From: Thereva unica
Lineage: Eukaryota; Arthropoda; Insecta; Diptera; Therevidae
DNA length: 64,000 bases
Assembly (NCBI GenBank): GCA_949987705.1
Contig: OX465282.1
Coordinates: 66,027,922 to 66,091,921, forward strand
Direction of reading: 5' to 3'
The notes below the pieces were generated by a model. The model was not told the origin of the DNA. It did not search any database and saw nothing but the letters and a program-made list of their open reading frames with translations. A program made the translations under genes and the position numbers. Within the stretch, counting starts at the first letter, position 1. The number at the start of each line of letters is the position of its first letter. Shown in pieces: positions 55,720 to 64,000 of this stretch.

Positions 55720-56275
55720 AGGTACTTAAAAAAGAATCGAACCCTGGTCCTTTCGCACCCCGATCTAGCGCCTTCCATTACTCCAAACACTAACTTGTAG
55801 TAATGTGGCAATAAACCTATTTATTCATGCTTTCATAAAAAGGTACTTTCCAATGCAAGATATGTATAAACTTTAGAAGGAAGTAAACAACTGATTTATG
55901 ACAACAGATTTTCTATTATTTATGAAATGTATTTTGTATATTTTATGGAAATAGATAATCATAGGTAAAACGAAGAGTAATTTAATATTGCCATAGATGG
56001 TGTTCACTATTCTTTGTCATAGATGGGGTGCAATTAAAATATATCAATTCTCTCAAATTCTTGGCGGGCAATTATTGTATAATTCTTTCAGCAGCATCTC
56101 CATGAAAGATGCGTTAGTTTTTCGAGTTATTTGTTTGAATATTTTCGCAATTCTTCACAATCTTCACTTAATATATTGTCATCCTGTCTGAAGTGTAATT
56201 CAATAGAAGGAATACCAAGAAAAAGCGTAATTAGTGGCTAGTCTCTAGGCACAACATCCCACTTTTGTTTTGGTA
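55720..56275. repeat. Repeat unit B, direct copy of 42590-43135
   Basis: The words listed for the first copy recur in order. The unit ends GTCTCTAGGCACAACATCCC. A tRNA-like B box is on the minus strand near 55735-55750. Confidence 0.85.
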
Positions 56276-57180
56276 TTCTGAAGAGATACATACAAATTTA
56301 GTTAATAAAAACTTAAAAATATGCTTTTAAACAAAAGGCTGCAAAATTTTTTAGATATGGGGCAAATCGTTTGTAAAATTTTTGTAAAATATTAAAAATT
56401 CTGAGAAAAATCACTTCCTTATATTCATGGACTATAAGGACGGTCTTAAATACATCGTTCGTGCAATTAAATTTATAAATTTTCATTCATAAAAATTAGA
56501 TATCTACTTTTCGTTTTAAACCTACCAAATGTTTCGTTTAAATCATACATATTTTTTGTGACAAATCCACAGCGAAGTTCGATAAAATTAAATTTTTGTT
56601 TTGGTCTACAGCACCACCTACATGACTATAAACAATAATAAAATGAACAACATATAAAATATGCATATAAACAAATAAATAATTTATATTATTTCCGCGA
56701 AATTTCTTAATGATTTATAAAGCCGCCGAAGAGCCATAAAACCTCAAGAAAATGATTTTTTTGCACTTTTAATTAAATAAATGTTTATGTTCTCCTGAGT
56801 ATCATTATTAAATAATATAATTTAGTGAGAAATAGAATTAAAACATGTTACACCGAAGTAAAAAAAAATTTTATTTCACCATTTTGCGGTCGGGGATTGA
56901 ACTTGGTTCGCCTGGGATTGGACTCCAGCGCCTTACCTCTAGGCTACCGATATATGGATTTTATTAGAAATCTCTTTTTTGTTGTTAAATATACTTTTGT
57001 TGTTAAATATACTTCTGGTTGAAATTTCCAGACCATTTTCTCAGTTTTTGGTCTTTTGACCAAGAGCTACATTTTGAGATATTTCCCAAGTCTGTATCTG
57101 CAGTACTTTCAGAGATGAAAGTAGGCTTCAGACGGACAGACGGACAGAGCCTCTGTATAAGCTTTTTTTTTTTTGAAAAA
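56276..57180. repeat. Repeat unit A, inverted copy of 41665-42570
   Basis: This is the reverse complement of the other copy along its length. A tRNA-like module is on the minus strand at about 56885-56955 (GGTAGCCTAGAGGTAAGGCG, GTTCAATCCCCG). GACGGACAGACGGACAG near the outer end is a short tandem repeat. Confidence 0.82.
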
Positions 57181-57231
57181 GCTAAAACCCCCGAACCGTT
57201 TTCGCTCTCTTTGTTATTTTAGCCCGCTTTT

Positions 57232-57745
57232 GCTCTGAGGGTGTCAAATGAAGTTGATAATTTGGGCGACTTATCTGAATCATTTGATGATAATGATGAT
57301 ATCAATATTAGAGTAGGAGATGCAATCGCGGGATTTGGAAGTTGGGCTAACAAATATGGTATCGGTAAAAAGGGAATAACTGATTTACTTAGTGTTCTGA
57401 ACAAACTACTTCCCAGTAAATTTCCTTCCAACTGAAGGAAGAACCGTTCTGATGACACCAAAATCAGTAGAAGTGACGAATATCGATGAAGAATGCAAAT
57501 ATTGGCACCAAGATGTTACAGTTTGTCTTAAGAAGGCATTTTGAAATTTACAAAAAATAATAGCATTTTGTTAAACATCAATGTCGATGGTTTGCCAATT
57601 TTTAATAGCTCAACTGAGCAATTTTGGCCAATACTTGCGAATGCCGAAGGGATTATAAAGGAACCTTTCGTTATTAGAATTTACAACGATTATAAGAAAA
57701 CCTCCATCGTCAGGTATTTATTTAGACAAATCTCACAATGAGCTC
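57232..57745 (+). pseudogene. Transposon-associated gene, main part (split and frameshifted)
   Basis: The plus strand reads SNEVDNLGDLSESFDDNDDI, then GITDLLSVLNKLLPSKFPS, a frame change near 57430, then GRTVLMTPKSVEV, a stop near 57541, then SILLNINVDGLPIFNSSTEQ and FWPILAN. The N.NVDGLP.F.SS..QFWPIL pattern is one I associate with uncharacterised, transposon-linked proteins of arthropods and cnidarians; no function can be assigned. Its N-terminal part is likely 46722-46846, separated by the 10.4-kb insertion. It ends at about 57741. Confidence 0.65.
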
Positions 57746-57805
57746 ATATTTAGCTCATATTATATTTGTCATTTATATACACTGTTACGGCGGCGTATAC
57801 ACAGC

Positions 57806-57885
57806 AGTCTCAATAGCGCAGTTGGAAGAATGTTGGCTTCATGTTACAGTGACCCAGGTTCGAATCTTGTATAACGCAATTGAAA
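57806..57885 (+). other. tRNA-like sequence
   Basis: CAATAGCGCAGTTGGAAGAA resembles a tRNA D arm/A box. CCAGGTTCGAATCTTG is a good B box 40 bases later, and the middle reads like an initiator- or Met-type anticodon arm (GGCTTCATGTTACAG). Acceptor pairing is incomplete. An A-run follows at about 57882, so it is a tRNA pseudogene or short SINE. Confidence 0.6.
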
Positions 57886-58024
57886 AAAAATATTCTCAAC
57901 TCATGAGTAAAATATGAAGATATATAATAATAAAATTATATGAATATAAAAAATAGTAGAAAAAGACAGGAACAAAAAAAATTAATGTGAAAATAGTAAT
58001 TTTGTTTTTTAACATTTCTCAGTA

Positions 58025-58400
58025 CTTTTTTTTGACGTGACAACGTCTATTAAATCGGTTTAAGATAGGACGTGCGTGTGAAAATGTCCCGCATAATGTC
58101 CCGCACACAAAAAAAAATCATATCTCCGCCCCCATACATGTTAGGGGGGTGGTTAAGGGCTCAAAATTTTCGTTAATTTATCCTTTACACGGGAAAAATA
58201 TATTCATTCACCTTATTGACGTGGCATCGTCTATTAAATCGGTTTAAGATAGGACGCGCGTGTGAAAATGCCCGCACACGAAAAAAAAATTTGCTTCGAA
58301 ATATATAATTTATTAATTGAGAAAATAATACAAAACGTAATAACAGACGTTGTCACGTTCGAATTAATAGATGTTGTCACGTTAAAATACGGACGTGATA
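58025..58400. repeat. Inverted/direct repeat cluster around ACGTGACAACGTCTATTAA
   Basis: GACGTGACAACGTCTATTAA (58034) and GACGTGGCATCGTCTATTAA (58218) are direct copies of a longer unit with AATCGGTTTAAGATAGGACG. GACGTTGTCACGTT-like words at 58348 and 58370 are inverted. It looks like a miniature DNA transposon with a duplicated end. Confidence 0.6.
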
Positions 58401-58790
58401 CTTCACATCCAAGACCATTAATTTTTTTCTCAGTGAGCTCAATATGAGAAAATTTTGAGAAAGCATTTAGCTCTTGATTTACTTCATATTGGCCTCATAT
58501 TTAGTTCAGAACATGCGCCAATTAACTCACTATTTCCTCATATGTATCTCATAAATTACATATTTGAAACTTTAAACGAAAAAAATGCCAATCGCAAATA
58601 GATCATATTAAGCTCAATATGAACTATAATGCCTGCTGGGTTATGTGCTCCTTTTTATAAAATAAATTTTAATGTGAAATTAATTTAAAGATTTTTTTAA
58701 TTATTTAAACAAAATGTGGTGGTGAAATCGAGTGATAATTTAGCAAGCATAATTCATACACCCCACAAAAACCGACTTCTGCATTCCCGA
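58401..58790. other. AT-rich sequence with TCATATT/AGCTCA words
   Basis: Repeated fragments of the type CTCATATTTAG and AGCTCAATATGA occur here and at 57738-57765. No gene is seen. Confidence 0.45.
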
Positions 58791-58799
58791 AATTACCTT

Positions 58800-59330
58800 C
58801 ACGAGGAACTACGGAGTCCACATCCGGCATCCCTTCACGTCGGGAATGGATAAATAGACCACACAGGTGTCAGGGTGCCATAAACGTTCTTACTGATGGC
58901 TCTAAGTTCAAGGGTCGAGTGGGAGGAGGAGTATTTTCCCCAGAACTTGGGATTGAAGTCTCCTTCCGACTTCCCGATCACTGCAGTGTATATCAAGCGG
59001 AGGTTCTAGCCATACGATAGGAACCGATAGGCTAGAACCTTCTAGGAATAGGAACCGGACTGTCTACATCTTCTCAGATAGTCAGGCAGCTCTGAAAGCC
59101 CTGCGATCCTGCACAAACAGCTCTAGAACTACCTCTGAGTGTCGCAGATCTCTTAACGAGATGGCTCAGCAGTTCAGGACCCTCCTCGTATGGGTGCCCG
59201 GTCACCGAAATATAGAAGGAAATTGTAAAGCTGACGAACTAGCTAGGAGAGGCACGACCGCTACTCTCCTCCCAGAAAAGGAAAGAGTTGGTATGCCTTG
59301 GGCCACCTTTAAACTCCGATGCAAGTGTCA
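58800..59330 (+). pseudogene. LOA-like LINE RNase H fragment
   Basis: The plus strand reads INVLTDGSKFKGRVGGGVFS, RLPDHCSVYQAEVLAI, then after a small duplication near 59020-59045 (GGCTAGAACC repeated) continues TVYIFSDSQAALKALRS and TLLVWVPGHRNIEGNCKADE. The catalytic-type residues of RNase H (D in TDGS, E in QAE, D in SDSQ, and the final D) are present, but the frame is broken. It is cut at about 59330 by LINE C. It is probably the continuation of the RT at 45591-46665. Confidence 0.85.
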
Positions 59331-59897
59331 AGTGTCGTTGGTGCCGGTCGTCCGCGTTTTAATAATTTTTTTTATGTTTTTATTGCCATTTTTCAACTAA
59401 TAAATACTTAATTTTGTGTTTTAAGTGGCTTTTAATCTCCAGTGATAGTGACAATTCGCTCGAGCATTTTATTTTTGTGTTCTTTCTCTTGTTTTTGTGT
59501 TCGGTGTTTTCTTTTGTTTTTTGTGTTGTGCTACGGTTTCCCCAGCTGTTCGAGGTTGGTAACCTTTACCCTTAGTGTAATTTTTAATCTTATTTTAAAC
59601 TTTTTTCTTTTAGTTTTGATTCTTTTTTGTGCAGAGGGCATAATAAGAATAAAAATAAAATTGGGTGTTAATTTTATTTTTTTTTCAATACCATAACCTC
59701 GTTTTTAATATTTTTCCTTTTCTTATTTTTTCACCTGAGGTTATGCAACGTTTCGAAACCCATCTGCACTCAAACTGCATAAAATTGTTTTAAACAAATT
59801 TGTCTTGTTTTTTTGGCAGTTAAATCGGGGTTTCATCGTTTTCAATTTTTTAATTTCTTTTGGTTTATTTTAATTGTACATACTATTATTCTTTCTA
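59331..59897 (+). promoter_or_regulatory. 5' UTR of LINE C
   Basis: T-rich leader (long TTTT-runs, GTGTT words) between the probable 5' end and the first ORF1 ATG. The junction GTGCCGGTCGTCCGCG near 59341 is the likely 5' terminus, and LINEs of this group carry internal promoters there. The exact start is inferred from where the RNase H reading ends. Confidence 0.5.
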
Positions 59898-61280
59898 ATG
59901 GCCAGTCATCAGGTCTGCAAGCTATGCTCTTCGGAAATTGCCCGAGATGGGATTTCCTGTGATGGTGTATGTGGAGGCGTTTTTCACCTCACCTGCCTCA
60001 ATCCTCGAATAAGTGGCAAACCTTCGGCCCCTAGAGGGTCAACTTGCAATGAATGCTTCAACATTCAACCCTGCCACGTCCTAAGACTAATGAAAGACAT
60101 TTCTGATGTCTTTCTCGATGGACATGAAAAAGTCATGGGTCGTCTTAACACCTTCTCTGGAAATGTCTCACATTTTCAGATGTTAGCCGATGATGTCCAG
60201 TCGATCAACGTCCGCCTTGATAGTTTATCAGACACCCTTGATTCTGTTGCGACCAACTCGGGTTCCCTAATAAATAAATTCCAAGAAATTTCTTCCCGGG
60301 TTGCAACAGTTTTTGACTCGATCGACGATATACATTCAGCAATTCTCAATCCTGTCGCCACTTCATCTTGCTCTGTCAACTCCTTAGCTCCTCTTCATCC
60401 AATATTAGACGACATTAAAAGGAGTACGAAGCGTGTTCGGGCTGATATTGAATCGCTGTCAACAGCAGTGGTGCAAAATCACAAAGCCCTGAGTTCTCTA
60501 TCGCTAAAATTTGATAATGTTTGTGATAGAATAAACTCCCCCTCGACGGCGCCAGTATCTTATGACGCCTTACAGGTAGGGGAGAAGCTTCTTTCTACAC
60601 CCTGTCCTACAGCTGTTTCTCCAACGGCGGATGATGCAGCTGCTCTTAACACCACAGCTCTGAACGACCCGGCCATAATACTTGAAAAGGGCCCTTCGGT
60701 GGAGACTGCCCCCAGTCTGGCTCATGACCACAAGAAAGCCCGTAGAAAGAATGGAAAACGCAAACGCAGTCGTAAAGTTAACGTTACGGATGCTGTCACT
60801 GCAAACCCCCATACTAGCTCGTCTATCCGCGCACCCTCACTTCCAATGGGCTCAAACTATATCCCAGAACCGGTTGCGGCATCAACCTCTCCTATTAGTA
60901 TCGTTGGACCGTCGGGCACTGGGGATACTGAGTCTCCGGTAACCTCCGCGAATCTGATAACGGTACCCAAGCCGCGAACTATTTTCATTTCGCGTTTCTC
61001 CCCTGAAACTACGTGCGAGGCAATTAAAGAATACCTAATGGGGAAAACTATTAATCCTGCTACAGTCTCCTGCAGGAAGATCAGCAATGTTTCCAAACCG
61101 GTTGCGTCTTTCATCTTGACCGCACCGCCCAATACCGCTGAAAAGCTTTTAGACCCCACGTTCTGGCCTCCTGGTGCCTTTTCAAAATGTTTTGTCCCCC
61201 GCACGCGCGAGCAGCGCACTCCTGATACTCTACAAGTTTCAAAAAACTTAAGACGCTTTCCCTCTATTACCAAAACGTGA
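59898..61280 (+). CDS. LINE C ORF1 protein (460 aa) with PHD-type zinc finger
   Basis: I choose the ATG at 59898 (MASHQVCKLCSSEIARDG); the frame is open eight codons further upstream from a TTG. Residues 7-53 form a Cys/His finger of PHD type (CKLC, C..VC, FHLTC, CNEC). About 60-215 is predicted coiled coil (heptad-like LDSLSDTLDSVATNSGSL). A basic patch KKARRKNGKRKRSR near 279-293 could bind nucleic acid or act as a nuclear signal. A possible RRM-like segment (RTIFISRFSPETTCEAIKEY) begins near 360. ORF1 proteins of this group bind LINE RNA. It overlaps ORF2 by 55 bases and contains the slippery heptamer near its end. Confidence 0.88.
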   Translation: MASHQVCKLCSSEIARDGISCDGVCGGVFHLTCLNPRISGKPSAPRGSTCNECFNIQPCHVLRLMKDISDVFLDGHEKVMGRLNTFSGNVSHFQMLADDVQSINVRLDSLSDTLDSVATNSGSLINKFQEISSRVATVFDSIDDIHSAILNPVATSSCSVNSLAPLHPILDDIKRSTKRVRADIESLSTAVVQNHKALSSLSLKFDNVCDRINSPSTAPVSYDALQVGEKLLSTPCPTAVSPTADDAAALNTTALNDPAIILEKGPSVETAPSLAHDHKKARRKNGKRKRSRKVNVTDAVTANPHTSSSIRAPSLPMGSNYIPEPVAASTSPISIVGPSGTGDTESPVTSANLITVPKPRTIFISRFSPETTCEAIKEYLMGKTINPATVSCRKISNVSKPVASFILTAPPNTAEKLLDPTFWPPGAFSKCFVPRTREQRTPDTLQVSKNLRRFPSITKT

Positions 61281-64000
61281 GGGGAATCAGATCTAAAACC
61301 CAAGATGTGTTTCTGTCGACTTCGGCCAGTGATTTCGATATAATCGCTTTTACAGAAACATGGCTATACAGTGGGATTCTTAATGCCGAACTTTTCGACT
61401 CTTCCTTCCAAGTTTTTCGGAGGGATAGATATATTGACTCGGAGGCTCGTGGAGGTGGTGTACTACTTGCATGTAGTAACCTTCTCAACTGCTGCTTAAT
61501 AACGCTTCCTGATTTTTCCAACACTTTAGACATTGAGGTCCTCGCTCTCAAAGTCTCCCTTGTTCATAACAACTTATTTTTAATCTGCTGTTACATCCCA
61601 CCAGATATGTTCAGCACTCTTGACGATAGAGGTCAAAATCTCTATGATATTCTAATCACTTGCATAAATCATATCCAAGATATGATGGATTCCAAAGATG
61701 AACTCCTACTTGTAGGTGATTTTAACTTACCCAATGTTAAATGGGTATCTTGGGATGATGACGATAACTACCTTCCTGGAAACAACCTTAACTCTAGGGA
61801 ATCCAACTTTCTGAATTCCTTATTTTCCTGCGGCTTGTGCCAAATGAGCGGTGTGAATAATATTTTAGGAAGGCGGTTAGATCTTGTATTCTTTTCCGAC
61901 TCAGACAACATGAATGTTGAGCCTAGCTCAATTGTCTTGTCACCTGTCGATAATTATCACCCTCCTCTTCTACTGAGCTATTGTTCTGTCTTTAACAATA
62001 AGCCAATCCCAGAGGAGTCAACCTTTACCTTTAACTTTAAAAAAGCCAACCTTGAGGAACTGTCATCCAAGCTCACTTCGGTCGATTTCAATTGGTTGCT
62101 CTCACCTAATGAGTTGGATGTCGATGTAGCCAGATTTTACTCCGTCCTGTATGAAACTTTCGCATCCTGTGTACCTATCGAGCCGTTAAAATCGTCCAGA
62201 TCATCCCCACCGTGGTACAACTCCGAGTTGAGACGTACCAAAAACCTGAAGAATAAACTCTGGAAAACCTACCTGAAGAAGAAAGACACTGCGAGTTTCG
62301 ATGCATTTCTCAATTGCTATGACCAATTTCATGCTCTCTCCGAAACCCTCTATAAAGAGTACCTCAGAAACATGGAAGGTAAAGTGTATGGTGATCCCAG
62401 AGCATTCTTTCAATTTATCAACACAAAGAAAAAAGTTGATAATTATCCTTACACCATGCAATACGAGAACTCCCTTAGTTCTAATTCAGCCGAAATTTGT
62501 GAAAATTTTGCATCGTTCTTCCTCAAATCTTTCTCGTCCCCTATATTCCAACCAGATGAAGACAATTTTCGACATATCAATGCAATCCAAACGGCTCAAA
62601 ACTTTTCCCTGTCTATAACCAGGGATGATATCTCGAAACATATAAATGAACTTCCACAAGATTTTTCGTCCGGCCCTGATGGAGTCCCTCCAGCTGTTCT
62701 AAAATCCTGTGCAGGGGCCCTACTGTCTCCTCTTCTTTGTTTATTTCAAAAATCCCTAAATAAAGGGCGCTTCCCAATCTTATGGAAGAACTCTTTTATA
62801 ATACCTGTCCATAAGAAAGGCTGTAAAAACGAAATATCTAATTATAGGCCAATTGCGAAGTTGTCGTCTATACCAAAACTCTTCGAATCTATTATTTATT
62901 TTGCTATCGCCCCTATCTGCAAGAGGCTTATCTCAACAAACCAACATGGTTTTCTTGCAGCCCGTTCCACTACTACTAATTTACTGGAGTTCTCTTCACA
63001 CACAATTAGAGGCTTTGTCACTGGCTGCCAAACTGATTGTGTCTATACAGATTTTAGTAAGGCTTTCGACAAGCTCTCCCACTCTATTATAGTTCTTAAA
63101 CTAAAGAAATTAGGCTTTCCGCATGCCCTTGTGGATTGGTTCCAGTCGTACTTAGCCGATAGAACCTACCAGGTTCTATTCCGCGGAGTCAAATCGAAGA
63201 ATATCGAAGCGTCCTCTGGAGTCCCGCAAGGCAGTCATCTTGGCCCTCTTCTTTTTATTTTATCGATTGACGATATTGTTACACTGCTAAGGCACTGTAA
63301 AATCCTTATTTACGCTGATGACATCAAACTGTATCGCCACATAAGGAGTATAGAGGACTGCAAACTTCTGCAAGCAGATCTAAACACCTTCTATTCTTGG
63401 TGTTCCAACAACAACCTTGTGCTTAATATTAGTAAATGCGAGATCATGACTTTTTGTAGGAAACGTGGTGTTATAACTTATGACTATACTTTCCTTGACA
63501 ACAAGGTCTCCCGTACTGAATCTGTAATCGATCTTGGGGTTAGGTTAGAAAGTAAGTTGGATTTCTCCACCCACATCAATTATATCTCCTCCAAGGGCAA
63601 TTCAGTCCTGGGATTTATAAAAAGATGGTCCAAAGAGTTCAACAACCCCCTCGTCACTAAACACCTGTACGTATCCTTGGTTAGGCCTTTGCTTGACTAC
63701 GCTTCCCAGGTATGGTCTCCTTACTACTCCTCCCATGTTAGTAGAATCGAATCGGTTCAAAGGAAGTTCGTCCGGTTTGCACTCAGCCACCTCCCGTGGG
63801 ATGACCCACTCGCTCTTCCGCCTTATGAGAACAGACTTAAATTGCTCAACTTAAGCTCCCTCCATAAGCGCCGTGAGGTCGCTGACGTTATATTCGTTCA
63901 TCGACTGATGAATGACAAGGTGGACTCTGGTTTCTTAAGAAACCGCGCGTCATTTAGAGTGAATAACTACAACCTGAGAGGTGAACCTCTCTTGCACATT
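61226..64000 (+). CDS. LINE C ORF2: endonuclease-reverse transcriptase (partial at window end)
   Basis: The frame is open for 925 codons from after the TGA at 61223 to the window end. The APE endonuclease carries YYQNVRGIRSKTQD, FTETWL, LLVGDFNLPNVKW and VDNYHPP. The reverse transcriptase carries PVHKKGCKNEISNYRPIA, NQHGFLAARST, VYTDFSKAFDKLSHS, SGVPQGSHLGPLLF and IYADDIKLY (YADD at 63311). The first in-frame ATG is only at 61606, after conserved endonuclease motifs, so ATG initiation would lose the domain start. The frame is -1 relative to ORF1. Copy B predicts an ending like RNIRVFSMPAS about 35 codons beyond the window. It appears intact. Confidence 0.9.
61241..61247 (+). promoter_or_regulatory. 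Putative -1 ribosomal frameshift slippery site A AAA AAC
   Basis: ORF1 codons TCA AAA AAC place the heptamer A AAA AAC (X XXY YYZ) in the 0 frame, 33 bases before the ORF1 stop and inside the 55-base overlap. A -1 slip enters the ORF2 frame, which begins CTT AAG ACG and reaches the endonuclease start (LYYQNVRG) within six codons. Downstream RNA structure was not assessed. Confidence 0.6.

Larger units (their letters stand above)
46847..57231. mobile_element. 10.4-kb DNA transposon with GCAAAAGCGG subterminal motifs, 5-bp TSD
   Basis: The termini are perfect inverted repeats CCCTCAGAGCAAAAGCGGG (46847-46865 and 57213-57231), bounded by TGTCA on both sides (46842-46846 and 57232-57236). Variants of GAGCAAAAGCGG cluster just inside the left end (46847-47045), at 50110-50290 and at the right end (57190-57231), in both orientations. 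The interior holds a satellite array, a SINE, a LINE scrap and a 5-kb palindrome. I see no transposase inside. The superfamily is not recognised. It splits a transposon-type gene. Confidence 0.72.
59331..64000 (+). mobile_element. CR1/Jockey-like LINE, copy C, apparently intact
   Basis: This starts within the RNase H fragment near 59331 and runs off the window. A T-rich 5' UTR of about 560 bp is followed by ORF1 with a PHD-type finger and by an EN-RT ORF2 open to the last base. Comparison with copy B shows that only about 35 codons and the 3' UTR (about 200 bp) lie outside. No nonsense or frameshift is seen in 4.1 kb of coding sequence, so it is a candidate active element. Confidence 0.88.

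Overview
This window is a transposable-element-dense stretch of an animal genome, most likely an insect. It is AT-rich, and I find no host gene. Every coding signal is reverse transcriptase, RNase H, integrase or transposon-associated protein. The BEL/Pao, LOA-like, CR1/Jockey-like and hAT families are typical of insects, but the species cannot be named from the sequence.

Layout. Positions 1-2770 hold dispersed repeats and a broken LINE 3' end. At 2987-19645 a minus-strand LINE (reverse transcriptase plus RNase H) is split by a 15.2-kb foldback element (3733-18949). That element has hAT-like ends and a perfect 8-bp target duplication. It is itself interrupted by an intact BEL/Pao retrotransposon (5320-13998, with LTRs, a 2503-codon ORF and an env-like 3' domain), a 1.07-kb Harbinger-like element and an 870-bp repeat. 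Positions 19.6-22.8 kb hold unassigned sequence and palindromic repeats. From 22.8 to 25.2 kb is a decayed CR1/Jockey-like LINE (copy B). From 25.8 to 28.9 kb is a second LINE family (copy A, minus strand) with a readable empty site elsewhere in the window. Positions 29-43 kb hold foldback elements, a dispersed satellite of about 120-130 bp period, and small pol remnants; one foldback carries a decayed protein gene.

From 43.3 kb to 59.3 kb a plus-strand LOA-like LINE appears to be dismembered. It holds a 2.2-kb hAT element (containing an 8-bp-TSD MITE, which contains another palindrome), a GC-rich MITE, and a transposon-type gene that is in turn split by a 10.4-kb block. That block has 19-bp inverted termini (CCCTCAGAGCAAAAGCGGG) and a 5-bp target duplication, and contains a 5-kb palindrome with tRNA-like modules, a satellite array and a tRNA-derived SINE. 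From about 59.33 kb to the window end is an apparently intact CR1/Jockey-like LINE (copy C). Its ORF1 carries a PHD-type finger. Its ORF2 stays open to the last base, lies in the -1 frame, has no early ATG, and is preceded by an A AAA AAC slippery heptamer inside the overlap.

These elements do not form a pathway; the biology is nested mobile DNA. The two with apparent present or recent coding potential are the BEL element and LINE C. The most interesting leads are the putative -1 frameshift in LINE C, the 10.4-kb element with subterminal GCAAAAGCGG motifs, and the large foldbacks.
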